64,000 nt of DNA. It comes from Paraburkholderia caribensis. GTDB taxonomy: Bacteria > Pseudomonadota > Gammaproteobacteria > Burkholderiales > Burkholderiaceae. The notes beneath the pieces are model-generated. The model did not search any database. It worked only from the letters and a program-made list of their open reading frames with translations, and had not been told where the DNA came from. The position numbers were made by a program, and so were the translations under genes. This document shows, in pieces, positions 19,609 through 28,187 of the stretch. The stretch covers positions 3,224,001 through 3,288,000 of the forward strand of contig NZ_CP026101.1 in assembly GCF_002902945.1 (NCBI RefSeq). The letters are read 5' to 3'. The first letter of the stretch is position 1, and every line of letters starts with the position of its first letter.

Positions 19609-20355
19609 ATGCGAATTGCCCTTATTGAGCCTGACCTCCGGCATGCGGAAATCGTCGGCCGGCTACTGCTTGCCGGGGGGCATGCGTGTCATCACTTCCC
19701 CTCCAGCGCGCCTTTTGTGACGGGCGCCGCGAGCGAATTCTTCGATCTCCTCCTCACCGCCGCCTATTGCGGCGACGCTCCCGCGGAAGACGTGATCATG
19801 CAGGTGCGTCAGGTTCTGCCGGGCCTGCCCGTCATCGCCATGATGACGACGCCGCGCGAAAGCGAACTGGTCGCAATGTTGCAGGCAGGCGCCGACGACT
19901 GCCTGTCGAAGCCCGTGCGCGGTCCCGAAATGCTGGCCCGCATCGAAGCGTTGATGCGCCGCGCCGGCGTCCGCCGCCCGCGCAACCGCGCGCGCGAAAT
20001 GTTCGGCGAGTATGCATTCGACGCCGGCCGCTCCGTCGTCAGCTTTCGGGGCCAGAGCATCACGCTGACACCGAAAGAACTCCAGTTCGCGCTGCTGCTG
20101 TTTACGAATATGTCGCGGCCGGTGTCGCGCGCGCATATCCTGGAGACCGTCTGGTCGCGCCGCCGCGACGTAAAGTCGCGCACGCTCGACACGCACGCGT
20201 CGCGCATCCGCACCAAGCTCGAACTTCGGCCGGAATTCGGCTACACCCTTACGCCGTTGTACGGCTACGGCTACCGTCTGGACCAGATTCCACTCGAAAA
20301 CACGGATAGCGCGGATAAACCCGCGCCGACTGAAAGAATCGCGGAAACGCTATAA
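19609..20355 (+). CDS. atypical OmpR/PhoB-type response regulator lacking the phosphoacceptor Asp
   Basis: The 248-residue protein has an N-terminal receiver-like domain (1-120) and a C-terminal winged-helix DNA-binding domain (about 128-230; TLTPKELQFALLLFTNMSRP, VSRAHILETVW, THASRIRTKL, GYGYRL). The receiver keeps the lysine (CLSKP). Where the phosphorylated Asp should follow DLLL there is T50-A51, the second acidic pocket residue is replaced by Pro (IEPD), and the switch Thr position is Met. It therefore probably works without phosphorylation. No histidine kinase is adjacent. hemA follows after 54 bp on the same strand. Confidence 0.85.
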   Translation: MRIALIEPDLRHAEIVGRLLLAGGHACHHFPSSAPFVTGAASEFFDLLLTAAYCGDAPAEDVIMQVRQVLPGLPVIAMMTTPRESELVAMLQAGADDCLSKPVRGPEMLARIEALMRRAGVRRPRNRAREMFGEYAFDAGRSVVSFRGQSITLTPKELQFALLLFTNMSRPVSRAHILETVWSRRRDVKSRTLDTHASRIRTKLELRPEFGYTLTPLYGYGYRLDQIPLENTDSADKPAPTERIAETL

Positions 20356-20409
20356 TATTGGGCCTAACCATAGCCCCAATACGTCGCGCCTAAAACGCCC
20401 AGTGTCCCC

Positions 20410-21699
20410 GTGCAACTGCTAACGATCGGAATCAACCATCACACCGCGCCCGTCGCCTTGCGCGAACGCGTGGCGTTTCCGGTCGAACAGATCAAGCCGG
20501 CACTGTCGACGTTCAAAGACATTTTCCTCGGCCGCACGGCCCGCACGGCGCCGGAAGCGGCCATCCTGTCCACCTGCAACCGCACCGAGCTCTACTGCGC
20601 CACCGACGACCAGGCCGCCCGCGAGGCCGCCATCCACTGGCTGTCGAAGTACCACAACATCACCGTCGACGAACTCGCGCCGCACGTATACGCGCTGCCG
20701 CAGTCGGAGGCCGTGCGCCACGCGTTTCGCGTCGCGTCGGGGCTGGACTCGATGGTGCTGGGCGAGACGCAGATCGTCGGCCAGATGAAGGATGCCGTGC
20801 GCACGGCGTCGGAAGCGGGCGCGCTCGGCACCTACCTGAACCAGTTGTTCCAGCGCACCTTCGCCGTCGCGAAAGAGGTGCGCACCACGACTGAAATCGG
20901 GGCGCAATCGGTGTCGATGGCCGCCGCCGCGGTGCGTCTCGCGCAGCGCATTTTCGACAAGGTGTCGAATCAGCGCGTGCTGTTCATCGGCGCGGGCGAG
21001 ATGATCGAACTGTGCGCGACACACTTTGCCGCGCAACAGCCGCGCGAGCTGGTCGTCGCGAACCGCACGGCCGAGCGCGGCCAGCGTCTCGCCGAACGCT
21101 TCAACGGCCGGGCGATCCCGCTGTCGGAATTGCCCACCCGCATGCACGAGTTCGACATCATCGTGTCGTGCACGGCATCGACGCTGCCCATCATCGGTCT
21201 TGGCGCCGTCGAGCGCGCGGTGAAGGCACGCCGTCACCGCCCCATTTTCATGGTCGATCTCGCCGTGCCGCGCGACATCGAACCGGAAGTCGGCAAGCTC
21301 GAAGACGTATTCCTGTACACCGTCGACGACCTCGGCGCGATCGTCCGCGAAGGCAATGCGTCGCGCCAGGCCGCCGTCGCGCAGGCCGAGACGATCATCG
21401 AAACGCGCGTGCAGAACTTCATGCAGTGGCTCGACGCGCGCAGCATCGTGCCCGTCATCCGCCACATGCACACGCAAGCGGACGCGCTGCGCCGCGCCGA
21501 AGTCGAAAAGGCGCAAAAGCTGCTCGCGCGCGGCGACGATCCGGCTGCCGTGCTCGAAGCGCTATCGCAGGCGCTCACCAACAAGCTGATCCACGGTCCT
21601 ACGCACGCGCTCAACCGCGCGAGCAGCGAGGAACGCGATTCGCTCATCGAACTGATGAGCGGCTTCTACAAGCACGCTCACTCTTCTTCCGAGCGTTAG
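20410..21699 (+). CDS. hemA: glutamyl-tRNA reductase
   Basis: This 429-residue enzyme makes glutamate-1-semialdehyde from glutamyl-tRNA, the first committed step of heme synthesis. The GTG start gives MQLLTIGINHHTAPVALRE, the standard N-terminus. The catalytic Cys is in LSTCNRTELYC (about residue 58), the tRNA/active-site segment is GLDSMVLGETQIVGQ, and an NADPH-binding domain (LFIGAGEMIELCA) is followed by a C-terminal dimerisation helix. prfA and prmC follow on the same strand, the common hemA-prfA-prmC order. Confidence 0.97.
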   Translation: MQLLTIGINHHTAPVALRERVAFPVEQIKPALSTFKDIFLGRTARTAPEAAILSTCNRTELYCATDDQAAREAAIHWLSKYHNITVDELAPHVYALPQSEAVRHAFRVASGLDSMVLGETQIVGQMKDAVRTASEAGALGTYLNQLFQRTFAVAKEVRTTTEIGAQSVSMAAAAVRLAQRIFDKVSNQRVLFIGAGEMIELCATHFAAQQPRELVVANRTAERGQRLAERFNGRAIPLSELPTRMHEFDIIVSCTASTLPIIGLGAVERAVKARRHRPIFMVDLAVPRDIEPEVGKLEDVFLYTVDDLGAIVREGNASRQAAVAQAETIIETRVQNFMQWLDARSIVPVIRHMHTQADALRRAEVEKAQKLLARGDDPAAVLEALSQALTNKLIHGPTHALNRASSEERDSLIELMSGFYKHAHSSSER

Positions 21700-21842
21700 C
21701 GGCGCTACACGCCGCGGCATCGCGCGGGTTGCCGACCAGGCCCGCGTGGTGCTTCATCTCATTGTCCGGGGCTTTCGTCCCGGGTTATCGTCCCGATTTC
21801 CCGAATCAGCCGTCCTTTCCGGAGCCCGCTCCGACCGCCCTA

Positions 21843-22925
21843 ATGAAAACGAGCATGCAAGCCAAGCTCGACCAGCTCACCACCCGGCTGGCCGAACTGA
21901 ACGACCTGTTGAGCCGCGAAGACATCACGACGAACATCGACCAATACCGCAAGCTCACGCGCGAACACGCGGAACTGCAGCCCGTCGTCGAGCATTACGG
22001 CCTATGGCGCCAGTCCATGACCGACGCGGCCACCGCGCAGGAACTGCTGTCGGATGCATCGATGAAGGACTTCGCGGAGGAGGAAATCCGCTCGGCGCGC
22101 GATCAGATGGAAAAGCTCGAAGGCGAGTTGCAGAAAATGCTGCTGCCGAAAGACCCGAACGACGAGCGCAACATCTTCCTCGAAATCCGCGCGGGCACGG
22201 GCGGGGACGAATCGGCGCTGTTCGCGGGCGACCTGCTGCGCATGTACCTGCGCTACGCGGAACGCAACCGCTGGCAGGTCGAGATGATGTCGGCGAGCGA
22301 ATCGGATCTGGGCGGCTACAAGGAAGTGATCGTGCGGATCGCGGGCGACGCCGCGTATTCGAAGCTGAAGTTCGAATCGGGCGGTCACCGCGTGCAGCGC
22401 GTGCCCGCCACGGAAACGCAGGGCCGCATCCACACGTCGGCGTGTACGGTGGCGGTGATGCCGGAAGCGGATGAAATCGGCGAAGTCGAGATCAACCCCG
22501 CCGATCTGCGCATCGACACGTTCCGCGCGTCCGGCGCGGGCGGCCAGCACATCAACAAGACCGACTCCGCCGTGCGCGTCACGCACCTGCCCACAGGTAT
22601 CGTGGTCGAATGTCAGGACGACCGCTCGCAGCACAAGAACAAGGATCGCGCGCTGAAAGTGCTCGCCGCGCGCATCAAGGACAAGCAGTACCACGAGCAG
22701 CACGCGAAGGAAGCCGCGACGCGCAAGAGCCTGATCGGCTCGGGCGACCGTTCGGAGCGCATCCGCACCTATAACTTCCCGCAAGGCCGTCTCACCGATC
22801 ACCGCATCAACCTGACGCTGTATCGCCTCGAATCGATCATGGAAGGCGATCTCGACGAGCTGATCGCGGCTCTCGTGTCCGAGCATCAGGCGGAACTGCT
22901 TGCGTCGCTGGGCGACGCGGACTGA
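21843..22925 (+). CDS. prfA: peptide chain release factor 1
   Basis: This 360-residue factor recognises UAA and UAG and releases the nascent chain. The peptide anticodon PAT (RVPATETQGRIH) and the catalytic GGQ (GAGGQHINKTDSAVR, about residues 230-244) are both present. The start is MKTSMQAKLDQL; the open frame further upstream overlaps hemA and is spurious. It is followed after 9 bp by prmC, whose product methylates the GGQ glutamine. Confidence 0.98.
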   Translation: MKTSMQAKLDQLTTRLAELNDLLSREDITTNIDQYRKLTREHAELQPVVEHYGLWRQSMTDAATAQELLSDASMKDFAEEEIRSARDQMEKLEGELQKMLLPKDPNDERNIFLEIRAGTGGDESALFAGDLLRMYLRYAERNRWQVEMMSASESDLGGYKEVIVRIAGDAAYSKLKFESGGHRVQRVPATETQGRIHTSACTVAVMPEADEIGEVEINPADLRIDTFRASGAGGQHINKTDSAVRVTHLPTGIVVECQDDRSQHKNKDRALKVLAARIKDKQYHEQHAKEAATRKSLIGSGDRSERIRTYNFPQGRLTDHRINLTLYRLESIMEGDLDELIAALVSEHQAELLASLGDAD

Positions 22926-22934
22926 GCGGCGCGC

Positions 22935-23783
22935 ATGAATACCGTCGACACCGTCGCCACGTTGCTTCACGCGTCGCCGCTGCCCGCGCTCGAAGCGCGC
23001 ATTCTGCTCGGGCACGCGTTGGGCTGGCGTCGCACGGAACTGATCACACGCGCGGGCGACGCCCTCGACACCGCCAAGGTGGCGGCCTTTCGCGATCTGC
23101 AAGCACGGCGCGTGGCGGGCGAGCCGATCGCGCAACTGATCGGCTCGCGTGAGTTCTTCGGGCTCGAGTTCCAGGTCACGCGCGACGTGCTGATTCCACG
23201 GCCCGAAACCGAACTGCTCGTCGAAACGGCCGTGCAGGCGCTCGAGGGCCGCGCCGCGCGCTCGCGCGTGCTCGATCTCGGCACGGGCACGGGGGCGATT
23301 GCTGTGTCGATCGCGTGGTCGCGGCCGGACGCACGCGTTTGGGCCGTCGACCGTTCCGCCGAAGCGCTAGCCGTTGCCGGGCGCAACGCCACCAGGCTCC
23401 TCGAACCGAAACGCCCGGGCGGCGACCTGCAATTCGCGCAGAGCGACTGGTACGCCGCGCTCGACGACTCGCTCACGTTCGACGTGATCGTCAGCAACCC
23501 GCCGTATATCGCGAGCGGCGATCCGCATCTGTCGCAAGGCGATCTGCGTTTCGAGCCGCGCGGCGCGCTCACCGACGAAGCCGACGGTCTGTCGGCAATC
23601 CGCGCGATCGTCGCCGGCGCGCCGGCGCGGCTCGTGCCGAACGGCGTGCTGTGGATGGAGCACGGCTACGATCAGGCCGAAGCCGTTCGCGCGATCCTCG
23701 CGGCGCAAGGTTTTGCCGACGTGCGTTCGGAACGCGATCTGGCGGATATCGAACGCATCAGCGGCGGTCGCTGGCCGGGTTGA
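22935..23783 (+). CDS. prmC: peptide chain release factor N5-glutamine methyltransferase
   Basis: The 282-residue SAM-dependent enzyme methylates the GGQ glutamine of RF1 and RF2. The SAM-binding motif I DLGTGTGAIAVSIA is at about residues 112-125 and the amide-binding NPPY motif (VSNPPYIA) at about 189-196. The N-terminal helical domain that binds release factors is intact. It is directly downstream of prfA, probably in the same transcript. Confidence 0.96.
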   Translation: MNTVDTVATLLHASPLPALEARILLGHALGWRRTELITRAGDALDTAKVAAFRDLQARRVAGEPIAQLIGSREFFGLEFQVTRDVLIPRPETELLVETAVQALEGRAARSRVLDLGTGTGAIAVSIAWSRPDARVWAVDRSAEALAVAGRNATRLLEPKRPGGDLQFAQSDWYAALDDSLTFDVIVSNPPYIASGDPHLSQGDLRFEPRGALTDEADGLSAIRAIVAGAPARLVPNGVLWMEHGYDQAEAVRAILAAQGFADVRSERDLADIERISGGRWPG

Positions 23784-23887
23784 TGCGCTGCGGCGCGCCC
23801 GCGCCGATCCAGCCGCCGGTCGCTATCAGAGAAATCCGCTATCATTTCACTCTATCTCTTATACACACCGGAACCGCAAGGTCAGTC

Positions 23888-24199
23888 ATGGACACGCAAC
23901 AACGCATCAAGCAAATCGTCGACGAAAACCCCGTCGTGCTCTTCATGAAAGGCAACGCGCAATTCCCGATGTGCGGCTTCTCGGGCCGCGCGGTGCAGAT
24001 TCTGAAGGCATGCGGCGTCGATCAGTTCAAGACGGTCAACGTCCTCGAAGACGACGAAGTGCGCCAGGGCATCAAGGAATTCTCGAACTGGCCGACCATC
24101 CCGCAGCTGTACGTCAACGGTGAATTCGTCGGCGGCTCGGACATCATGATGGAGATGTATCAGTCGGGCGAACTGCAGCAACTCTTCGCTGCTGCTTAA
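23888..24199 (+). CDS. grxD: monothiol glutaredoxin, Grx4/GrxD family
   Basis: The 103-residue protein has the monothiol active site CGFS (PMCGFSGRAVQIL, about residues 30-33). The WPTIPQLYVNGEFVGGSDI block binds glutathione. Family members coordinate a [2Fe-2S] cluster as dimers or with BolA proteins, and a BolA-family gene (ibaG) is present at 61.4 kb. The start MDTQQRIKQIV begins the homology; the longer frame upstream overlaps prmC. ubiX follows after 25 bp. Confidence 0.95.
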   Translation: MDTQQRIKQIVDENPVVLFMKGNAQFPMCGFSGRAVQILKACGVDQFKTVNVLEDDEVRQGIKEFSNWPTIPQLYVNGEFVGGSDIMMEMYQSGELQQLFAAA

Positions 24200-24224
24200 G
24201 CGACGAGAGACGGCGCCGCACGTC

Positions 24225-24824
24225 ATGGAAACACGCGCCGCGGCGCCTCGCCGTCTCATCGTCGCCATTACGGGAGCGACGGGTGCCATTTACGGCGTCC
24301 GGCTGCTCCAGACGCTGCGCAAACTGGGCGGCGTCGAAAGCCATCTGCTGATTTCCAGCGCCGGATGGCTCAATATCCAGCACGAACTCCAATTGTCGCG
24401 TGAAGACGTGCATCCGCTCGCGGATGTCGTTCATTCCGTGCGCGACGTCGGCGCGAGCATCGCGTCCGGCTCGTTCTCGACCGACGGCATGATCATCGCG
24501 CCGTGTTCGATGAAAACGCTCGCGAGTGTCGCGCACGGGCTTTCCGACAATCTGATCACGCGCGCCGCCGATGTGACACTGAAGGAACGTCGACGGCTCG
24601 TGCTGATGGTGCGGGAAACGCCGTTCAACCTCGCGCATCTGCGCAACATGACGGCGGTGACCGAAATGGGCGGCGTGATTTTTCCGCCGCTGCCCGCCTT
24701 CTACAATCGGCCCGAGACAGTTGATCAAATGGTCGACGATACCGTCGCCCGCGTGCTCGACCTGTTCGCGCTGGGTCCGGCGCTCGCGCCCGCGTGGCAA
24801 GGGTTGAACAGTCCGCCGCAGTGA
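24225..24824 (+). CDS. ubiX: flavin prenyltransferase UbiX
   Basis: This 199-residue enzyme attaches dimethylallyl to FMN to make the prenylated cofactor of the UbiD decarboxylase in ubiquinone synthesis. The N-terminal FMN motif VAITGATGAIYGVRLL, the central IIAPCSMKTLASVAHG and the arginine-bearing ERRRLVLMVRETPFNLAHLRNM are the family blocks. It overlaps no neighbour but follows grxD closely. No ubiD is present in the window. Confidence 0.95.
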   Translation: METRAAAPRRLIVAITGATGAIYGVRLLQTLRKLGGVESHLLISSAGWLNIQHELQLSREDVHPLADVVHSVRDVGASIASGSFSTDGMIIAPCSMKTLASVAHGLSDNLITRAADVTLKERRRLVLMVRETPFNLAHLRNMTAVTEMGGVIFPPLPAFYNRPETVDQMVDDTVARVLDLFALGPALAPAWQGLNSPPQ

Positions 24825-24959
24825 AGCGCACGGCCCGCGCCGCTGATTCGCAACTGCCACGAGACAATCAAATCCCCGTTTCGCCGTTTATCAAATGGCA
24901 GTGCGGCCTTATATTCGCTTCAACGAAACTTATCCGGCCTTCATCCGGCCCGCGCTGCC

Positions 24960-25745
24960 ATGACCCGCTTGCCTTCACTATTCCTGTCGCACGGCGCACC
25001 GACGCTGCCGATCGACCCGTCGATGCCACGCGCGGAATTCGCGTCCCTGTCTGCTGAAGTGCCGCGCCCAAAGGCGATACTGATGCTGTCCGCTCATTGG
25101 ATGACGCAGCAACCCACGGCCAGCACCTCGGACGCGCCAGAGACGATTCATGACTTCTATGGCTTCCCGCGTCAGTTGTACGAGATTCAGTACCCGGCTC
25201 CGGGCGCGCCCGATATCGCGCGCCGCGCCGCCACACTGCTCGGCGAACAGGGCATTCCGACCGCGACGCAACCGCACGGTCTCGACCACGGCGCATGGGT
25301 GCCGATGCTGCTGATGTTCCCGCACGCCGACGTGCCGATCGCACAATTGTCGATCCAGCCAAGGCTCGATCCCGCGCATCACTTCCGCGTCGGGCGCGCG
25401 CTGCGCCCGCTGCAGGACGAGGGCGTGATGATCGTCGGTTCGGGGCAGATCACGCACAATCTGCGCGAAGCGGATTTCTCGGCACGGCCGGAAGATGCCG
25501 ATCCGCGCGTCACCGAGTTCACCGACTGGTTCGAAGCGCGCCTCGCCGACCGCGATATCGATGCGTTGCTCGATTACCGGCGTCAGGCGCCGCACGCCGC
25601 GTTCATGCATCCGACGGATGAACACCTGCTCCCCGTGTTCGCCGCGCTGGGCGCCGCGCCGGACGACTACACGCTCGGCATTCAGTCGCTCGGGACGTTC
25701 CAGCGATCGCTGGCGATGACCAACTACGTGTTCGGCACCGCGTAA
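24960..25745 (+). CDS. DODA-type extradiol ring-cleavage dioxygenase (LigB/YgiD-like)
   Basis: The 261-residue class III dioxygenase is related to plant DOPA 4,5-dioxygenase and E. coli YgiD. Probable Fe/Zn ligands are the histidines in LFLSHGAPTLP (residue 10) and LMLSAHWMTQQP (about 46), and in the later FMHPTDEHLLP segment. DHGAWVPM around residue 108 is also conserved. The true substrate in bacteria is uncertain. It is a single gene with a strong terminator after it. Confidence 0.9.
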   Translation: MTRLPSLFLSHGAPTLPIDPSMPRAEFASLSAEVPRPKAILMLSAHWMTQQPTASTSDAPETIHDFYGFPRQLYEIQYPAPGAPDIARRAATLLGEQGIPTATQPHGLDHGAWVPMLLMFPHADVPIAQLSIQPRLDPAHHFRVGRALRPLQDEGVMIVGSGQITHNLREADFSARPEDADPRVTEFTDWFEARLADRDIDALLDYRRQAPHAAFMHPTDEHLLPVFAALGAAPDDYTLGIQSLGTFQRSLAMTNYVFGTA

Positions 25746-25771
25746 GCGCCCGGCCGCGCATCGCAAATAGA

Positions 25772-25803
25772 AAAAGCCCGCCAGAACCTGGCGGGCTTTT
25801 TCA
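25772..25803. terminator. bidirectional terminator between dioxygenase and permease genes
   Basis: A perfect 13-bp stem (25772-25784 with 25788-25800) has a 3-nt loop, with A and T runs on the two sides. The flanking genes converge, so it probably serves both. Confidence 0.9.
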
Positions 25804-25829
25804 TTGGACAAGCAATCGATCGCCGTCGA

Positions 25830-27434
25830 TCAGGCGCCGATACCTTCGAGAATCTCGTCGTGCGACTCACGCTCATTCAGATACTCGGTGCGATAGCCCG
25901 TATGCACGCCCCAGTAGTAGAAGATCAGCGAGAACACGATGACGACCAGCATGTCCCAGCCATACGGCAGCACGCCGAGACCGCCAAACTGCTTGCTGCC
26001 GATCAGCGACAGAATCGCCATGACGGGCAGATACGCCACCAGCCACCATGCCGCCTTCAGATCCTGGTTGAAGCCTTCGAAGCCCGACTTCGCCTGGAAG
26101 TAGAAGTACACGGGGAGCGCAACGATCATCAGCAGAATGATCTCGCCCGTCAGCGGCCACTTCGCCCAGTACAGGATCAGCGACGCGCACACGAACGCGA
26201 ACGGCGCGATCACGCTCATGCCGCGAATGTGCAGCGGACGCTCGAGGTCGGTCGCCGCGCGGCGCAGCGCCATCAGGCTGATCGGGCCCGTCAGGTACGA
26301 GATCACGGTCGCCACCGAAATGACGGCCGCCAGCGAGCTCCAGCCACGGAAGAAGAACAGGAAGATGAACGACACCAGCAGGTTGAACCACATCGCCGGG
26401 CGCGGCACGCCGTACAGCGGATGCACGGTGCCGAAGATCTTCGGCATCGTGTTATTACGCTCCATCGCGTAGATCATGCGCGTCGTGGTCGCCATGTAGG
26501 TCGTGCCCGTGCCGCTCGGGCTCACGAACGCGTCGACGTACAGCAGGATAGCCAGCCAGTTCAGGTTCAGCGCGATCGCCAGTTCCGCGAACGGCGACTT
26601 GAAGTTGAACTGATCCCAGCCCTTCATCACGTCAGCCGGATTCACCGAGCCGATGTACGCAACCTGCAGCAGCACGTAGATCACCAGCGCCAGCAGGATC
26701 GAGCCGATCACCGCGAACGGCACGCTCTTCGCCGGATTGCGCGCTTCGCCTGCCAGGTTGATCGGGCTCTGGAAGCCGTTGAACGCGAACACGATGCCGC
26801 TCGTCGCCACCGCCGTCAGCACCGCCGACCAGCCGTACGGCGCGAAGGCGCCCGCGCCGCCAAGACTTTCGCCGAGGTTTTCCTTGTGGAAGCCGCTCAT
26901 CATCAGACCAAGAATGGTCAGGCCCGGGATGATGAACTTGAAGATCGTGATGGCCGTGTTCGCACGCGCGAACACCTTCACGCCCCAGTAGTTCAGCAGG
27001 AAGTAGACGACCACCAGCACGGCCGACAGCAGCAGACCGGGTGTCGTCAGCTCGCTGTTGATGAAGAGGTTGTGCGCCCATTCGTACGGCCAGGTGCTCA
27101 TGTACTGGATCGACGCTTCAGCCTCGATCGGAATCACCGACACGATTGCAATCCAGTTGGCCCATGCGCTGATAAAGCCGACCAGCGCGCCGTGCGAGTA
27201 GCGCGCGTAACGCACCATGCCGCCGGACTCGGGGAACATCGCGCCGAGTTCCGCATAGGTCAACGCGATTGCGAGAATCACGATTGCGCCGATCACCCAC
27301 GCGCACAGCGCCGCAGGGCCCGCGATCTTGGCCGCCTTCCAGGCGCCGAACAGCCAGCCGGACCCGATAATCGAGCCGAGCCCCGTCAGCATCAGCGCGA
27401 ATGGGCCAATGTGCCGTTGAATAGAACTTTTCAC
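25830..27434 (-). CDS. APC-superfamily amino acid permease
   Basis: The 534-residue transporter has about 12-14 hydrophobic segments. The GSIIGSGWLFGAWKAAKIAGP block in helix 1 is characteristic of amino acid-polyamine-organocation transporters. The GTG at 27434 is chosen because AGGAG lies 7 nt upstream and the protein then opens with KSSIQRHIGPFALMLTGLG. An ATG at 27497 would add 21 residues but lacks a ribosome-binding site. The substrate is unknown. An inverted repeat 120-165 bp upstream may be its operator. Confidence 0.88.
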   Translation of the reverse strand: MKSSIQRHIGPFALMLTGLGSIIGSGWLFGAWKAAKIAGPAALCAWVIGAIVILAIALTYAELGAMFPESGGMVRYARYSHGALVGFISAWANWIAIVSVIPIEAEASIQYMSTWPYEWAHNLFINSELTTPGLLLSAVLVVVYFLLNYWGVKVFARANTAITIFKFIIPGLTILGLMMSGFHKENLGESLGGAGAFAPYGWSAVLTAVATSGIVFAFNGFQSPINLAGEARNPAKSVPFAVIGSILLALVIYVLLQVAYIGSVNPADVMKGWDQFNFKSPFAELAIALNLNWLAILLYVDAFVSPSGTGTTYMATTTRMIYAMERNNTMPKIFGTVHPLYGVPRPAMWFNLLVSFIFLFFFRGWSSLAAVISVATVISYLTGPISLMALRRAATDLERPLHIRGMSVIAPFAFVCASLILYWAKWPLTGEIILLMIVALPVYFYFQAKSGFEGFNQDLKAAWWLVAYLPVMAILSLIGSKQFGGLGVLPYGWDMLVVIVFSLIFYYWGVHTGYRTEYLNERESHDEILEGIGA

Positions 27435-27556
27435 GTCTTCTCCTATATCTGAAAGCACGCCGCTGCCGCGGCCGTTAAAGACACGGCTTGAAGTCATAGG
27501 AAAGACCAGGGCATACGGCGAGCGATCGCGAACGCGATTGCGAGTTCTGTTTCACA

Positions 27557-27599
27557 GGTGCAACCGGCCGCGCGCGGGGCGTAGTTTAACGGTTGCACC
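27557..27599. promoter_or_regulatory. 10-bp inverted repeat upstream of the permease gene
   Basis: GGTGCAACCG (27557-27566) is repeated inverted as CGGTTGCACC (27590-27599). The half-site centres are 33 bp apart, about three helical turns. Each half is itself a near-palindrome. The location upstream of the permease start suggests a dimer-of-dimers operator. The regulator is not identified. Confidence 0.5.
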
Positions 27600-27889
27600 G
27601 CGCTATTGCAGTCAAAATACGATTGAGCCCTACAAAAAAACCGCGGAAATAGCAAGCTTTGTAAGCAATTTAGTACCCAATATCCCCGATCCATATGAGG
27701 ATTTAAAGATTACGGTTGACCTTCTCTCGAAATGCCCGTATAAAGGACGGGCAGGATTTCAAGCGGCGAGTGAATTGGTTCTTTCGTAGTTCGCCCATCA
27801 ACGGTACTCCGGTTGGTCCTATTACCCTTCCTTGATTTTCATGCACCCTCGGGCTTCGGCCTTATTCACCATTTTTAGGAAACAGTAAT
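27600..27889. other. intergenic region with the csp promoter and leader
   Basis: This part of the 455-bp gap between the permease and cold-shock genes is unusually A/T-rich in its first 120 bp. It then holds a clear sigma-70 promoter (27716-27744) and a transcribed leader of about 139 nt. I see no open frame with a ribosome-binding site. Confidence 0.6.
27716..27744 (+). promoter_or_regulatory. sigma-70 promoter of the cold-shock gene
   Basis: TTGACC (27716-27721) and TATAAA (27739-27744) are separated by exactly 17 bp, the best promoter match I see in the window. Transcription should start near 27751, leaving a leader of about 139 nt before the csp ATG. Long leaders of this size are typical of cold-inducible csp mRNAs. 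A 7-bp inverted repeat (27733-27739 with 27747-27753) straddles the -10 box. Confidence 0.8.
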
Positions 27890-28093
27890 ATGGAAACCGG
27901 TACCGTCAAGTGGTTCAATGACGCAAAGGGCTTTGGTTTTATCACGCCGGACGCCGGCGGCGAAGATCTGTTCGCGCATTTCTCGGAAATCCGCGTAGAA
28001 GGCTTCAAGACGCTGCAGGAAAACCAAAAGGTTACCTACGACGTCAAGACGGGCCCGAAGGGCAAGCAGGCCGCTAACATCAAGCCGGTCTAA
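27890..28093 (+). CDS. cold-shock domain protein (CspA family)
   Basis: This 67-residue single-domain protein binds single-stranded nucleic acid through RNP1 (KGFGFITP) and RNP2 (DLFAHFSEI). It probably acts as an RNA chaperone in cold or growth transitions. TAGGAAACAG precedes the ATG. The long leader and strong promoter suggest high or cold-regulated expression. The family has several paralogues per genome, so I do not assign a specific csp letter. Confidence 0.95.
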   Translation: METGTVKWFNDAKGFGFITPDAGGEDLFAHFSEIRVEGFKTLQENQKVTYDVKTGPKGKQAANIKPV

Positions 28094-28116
28094 GCTTAGC
28101 TTCCTTCCGGACGCAG

Positions 28117-28148
28117 AAAAACCCCGCCAAGGCGGGGTTTTTTCTTTT
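28117..28148 (+). terminator. intrinsic terminator of the csp gene
   Basis: A 12-bp stem (28117-28128 with 28131-28142) has a 2-nt loop and continues into a T-rich tail. The convergent Hsp70 gene ends at 28188, so the A-rich left side may also act for the minus strand. Confidence 0.9.
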
Positions 28149-28187
28149 CTGCGGTTAATCGGGATTTCGGCGCGAAATCCAAAATCT

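Noticed and set aside
25860..27452. 530-residue plus-strand frame opposite the amino-acid permease
   Set aside because: Composition is almost all Arg, His, Gln and Ala, as expected from an antisense frame. The permease on the other strand has membrane helices and a ribosome-binding site.
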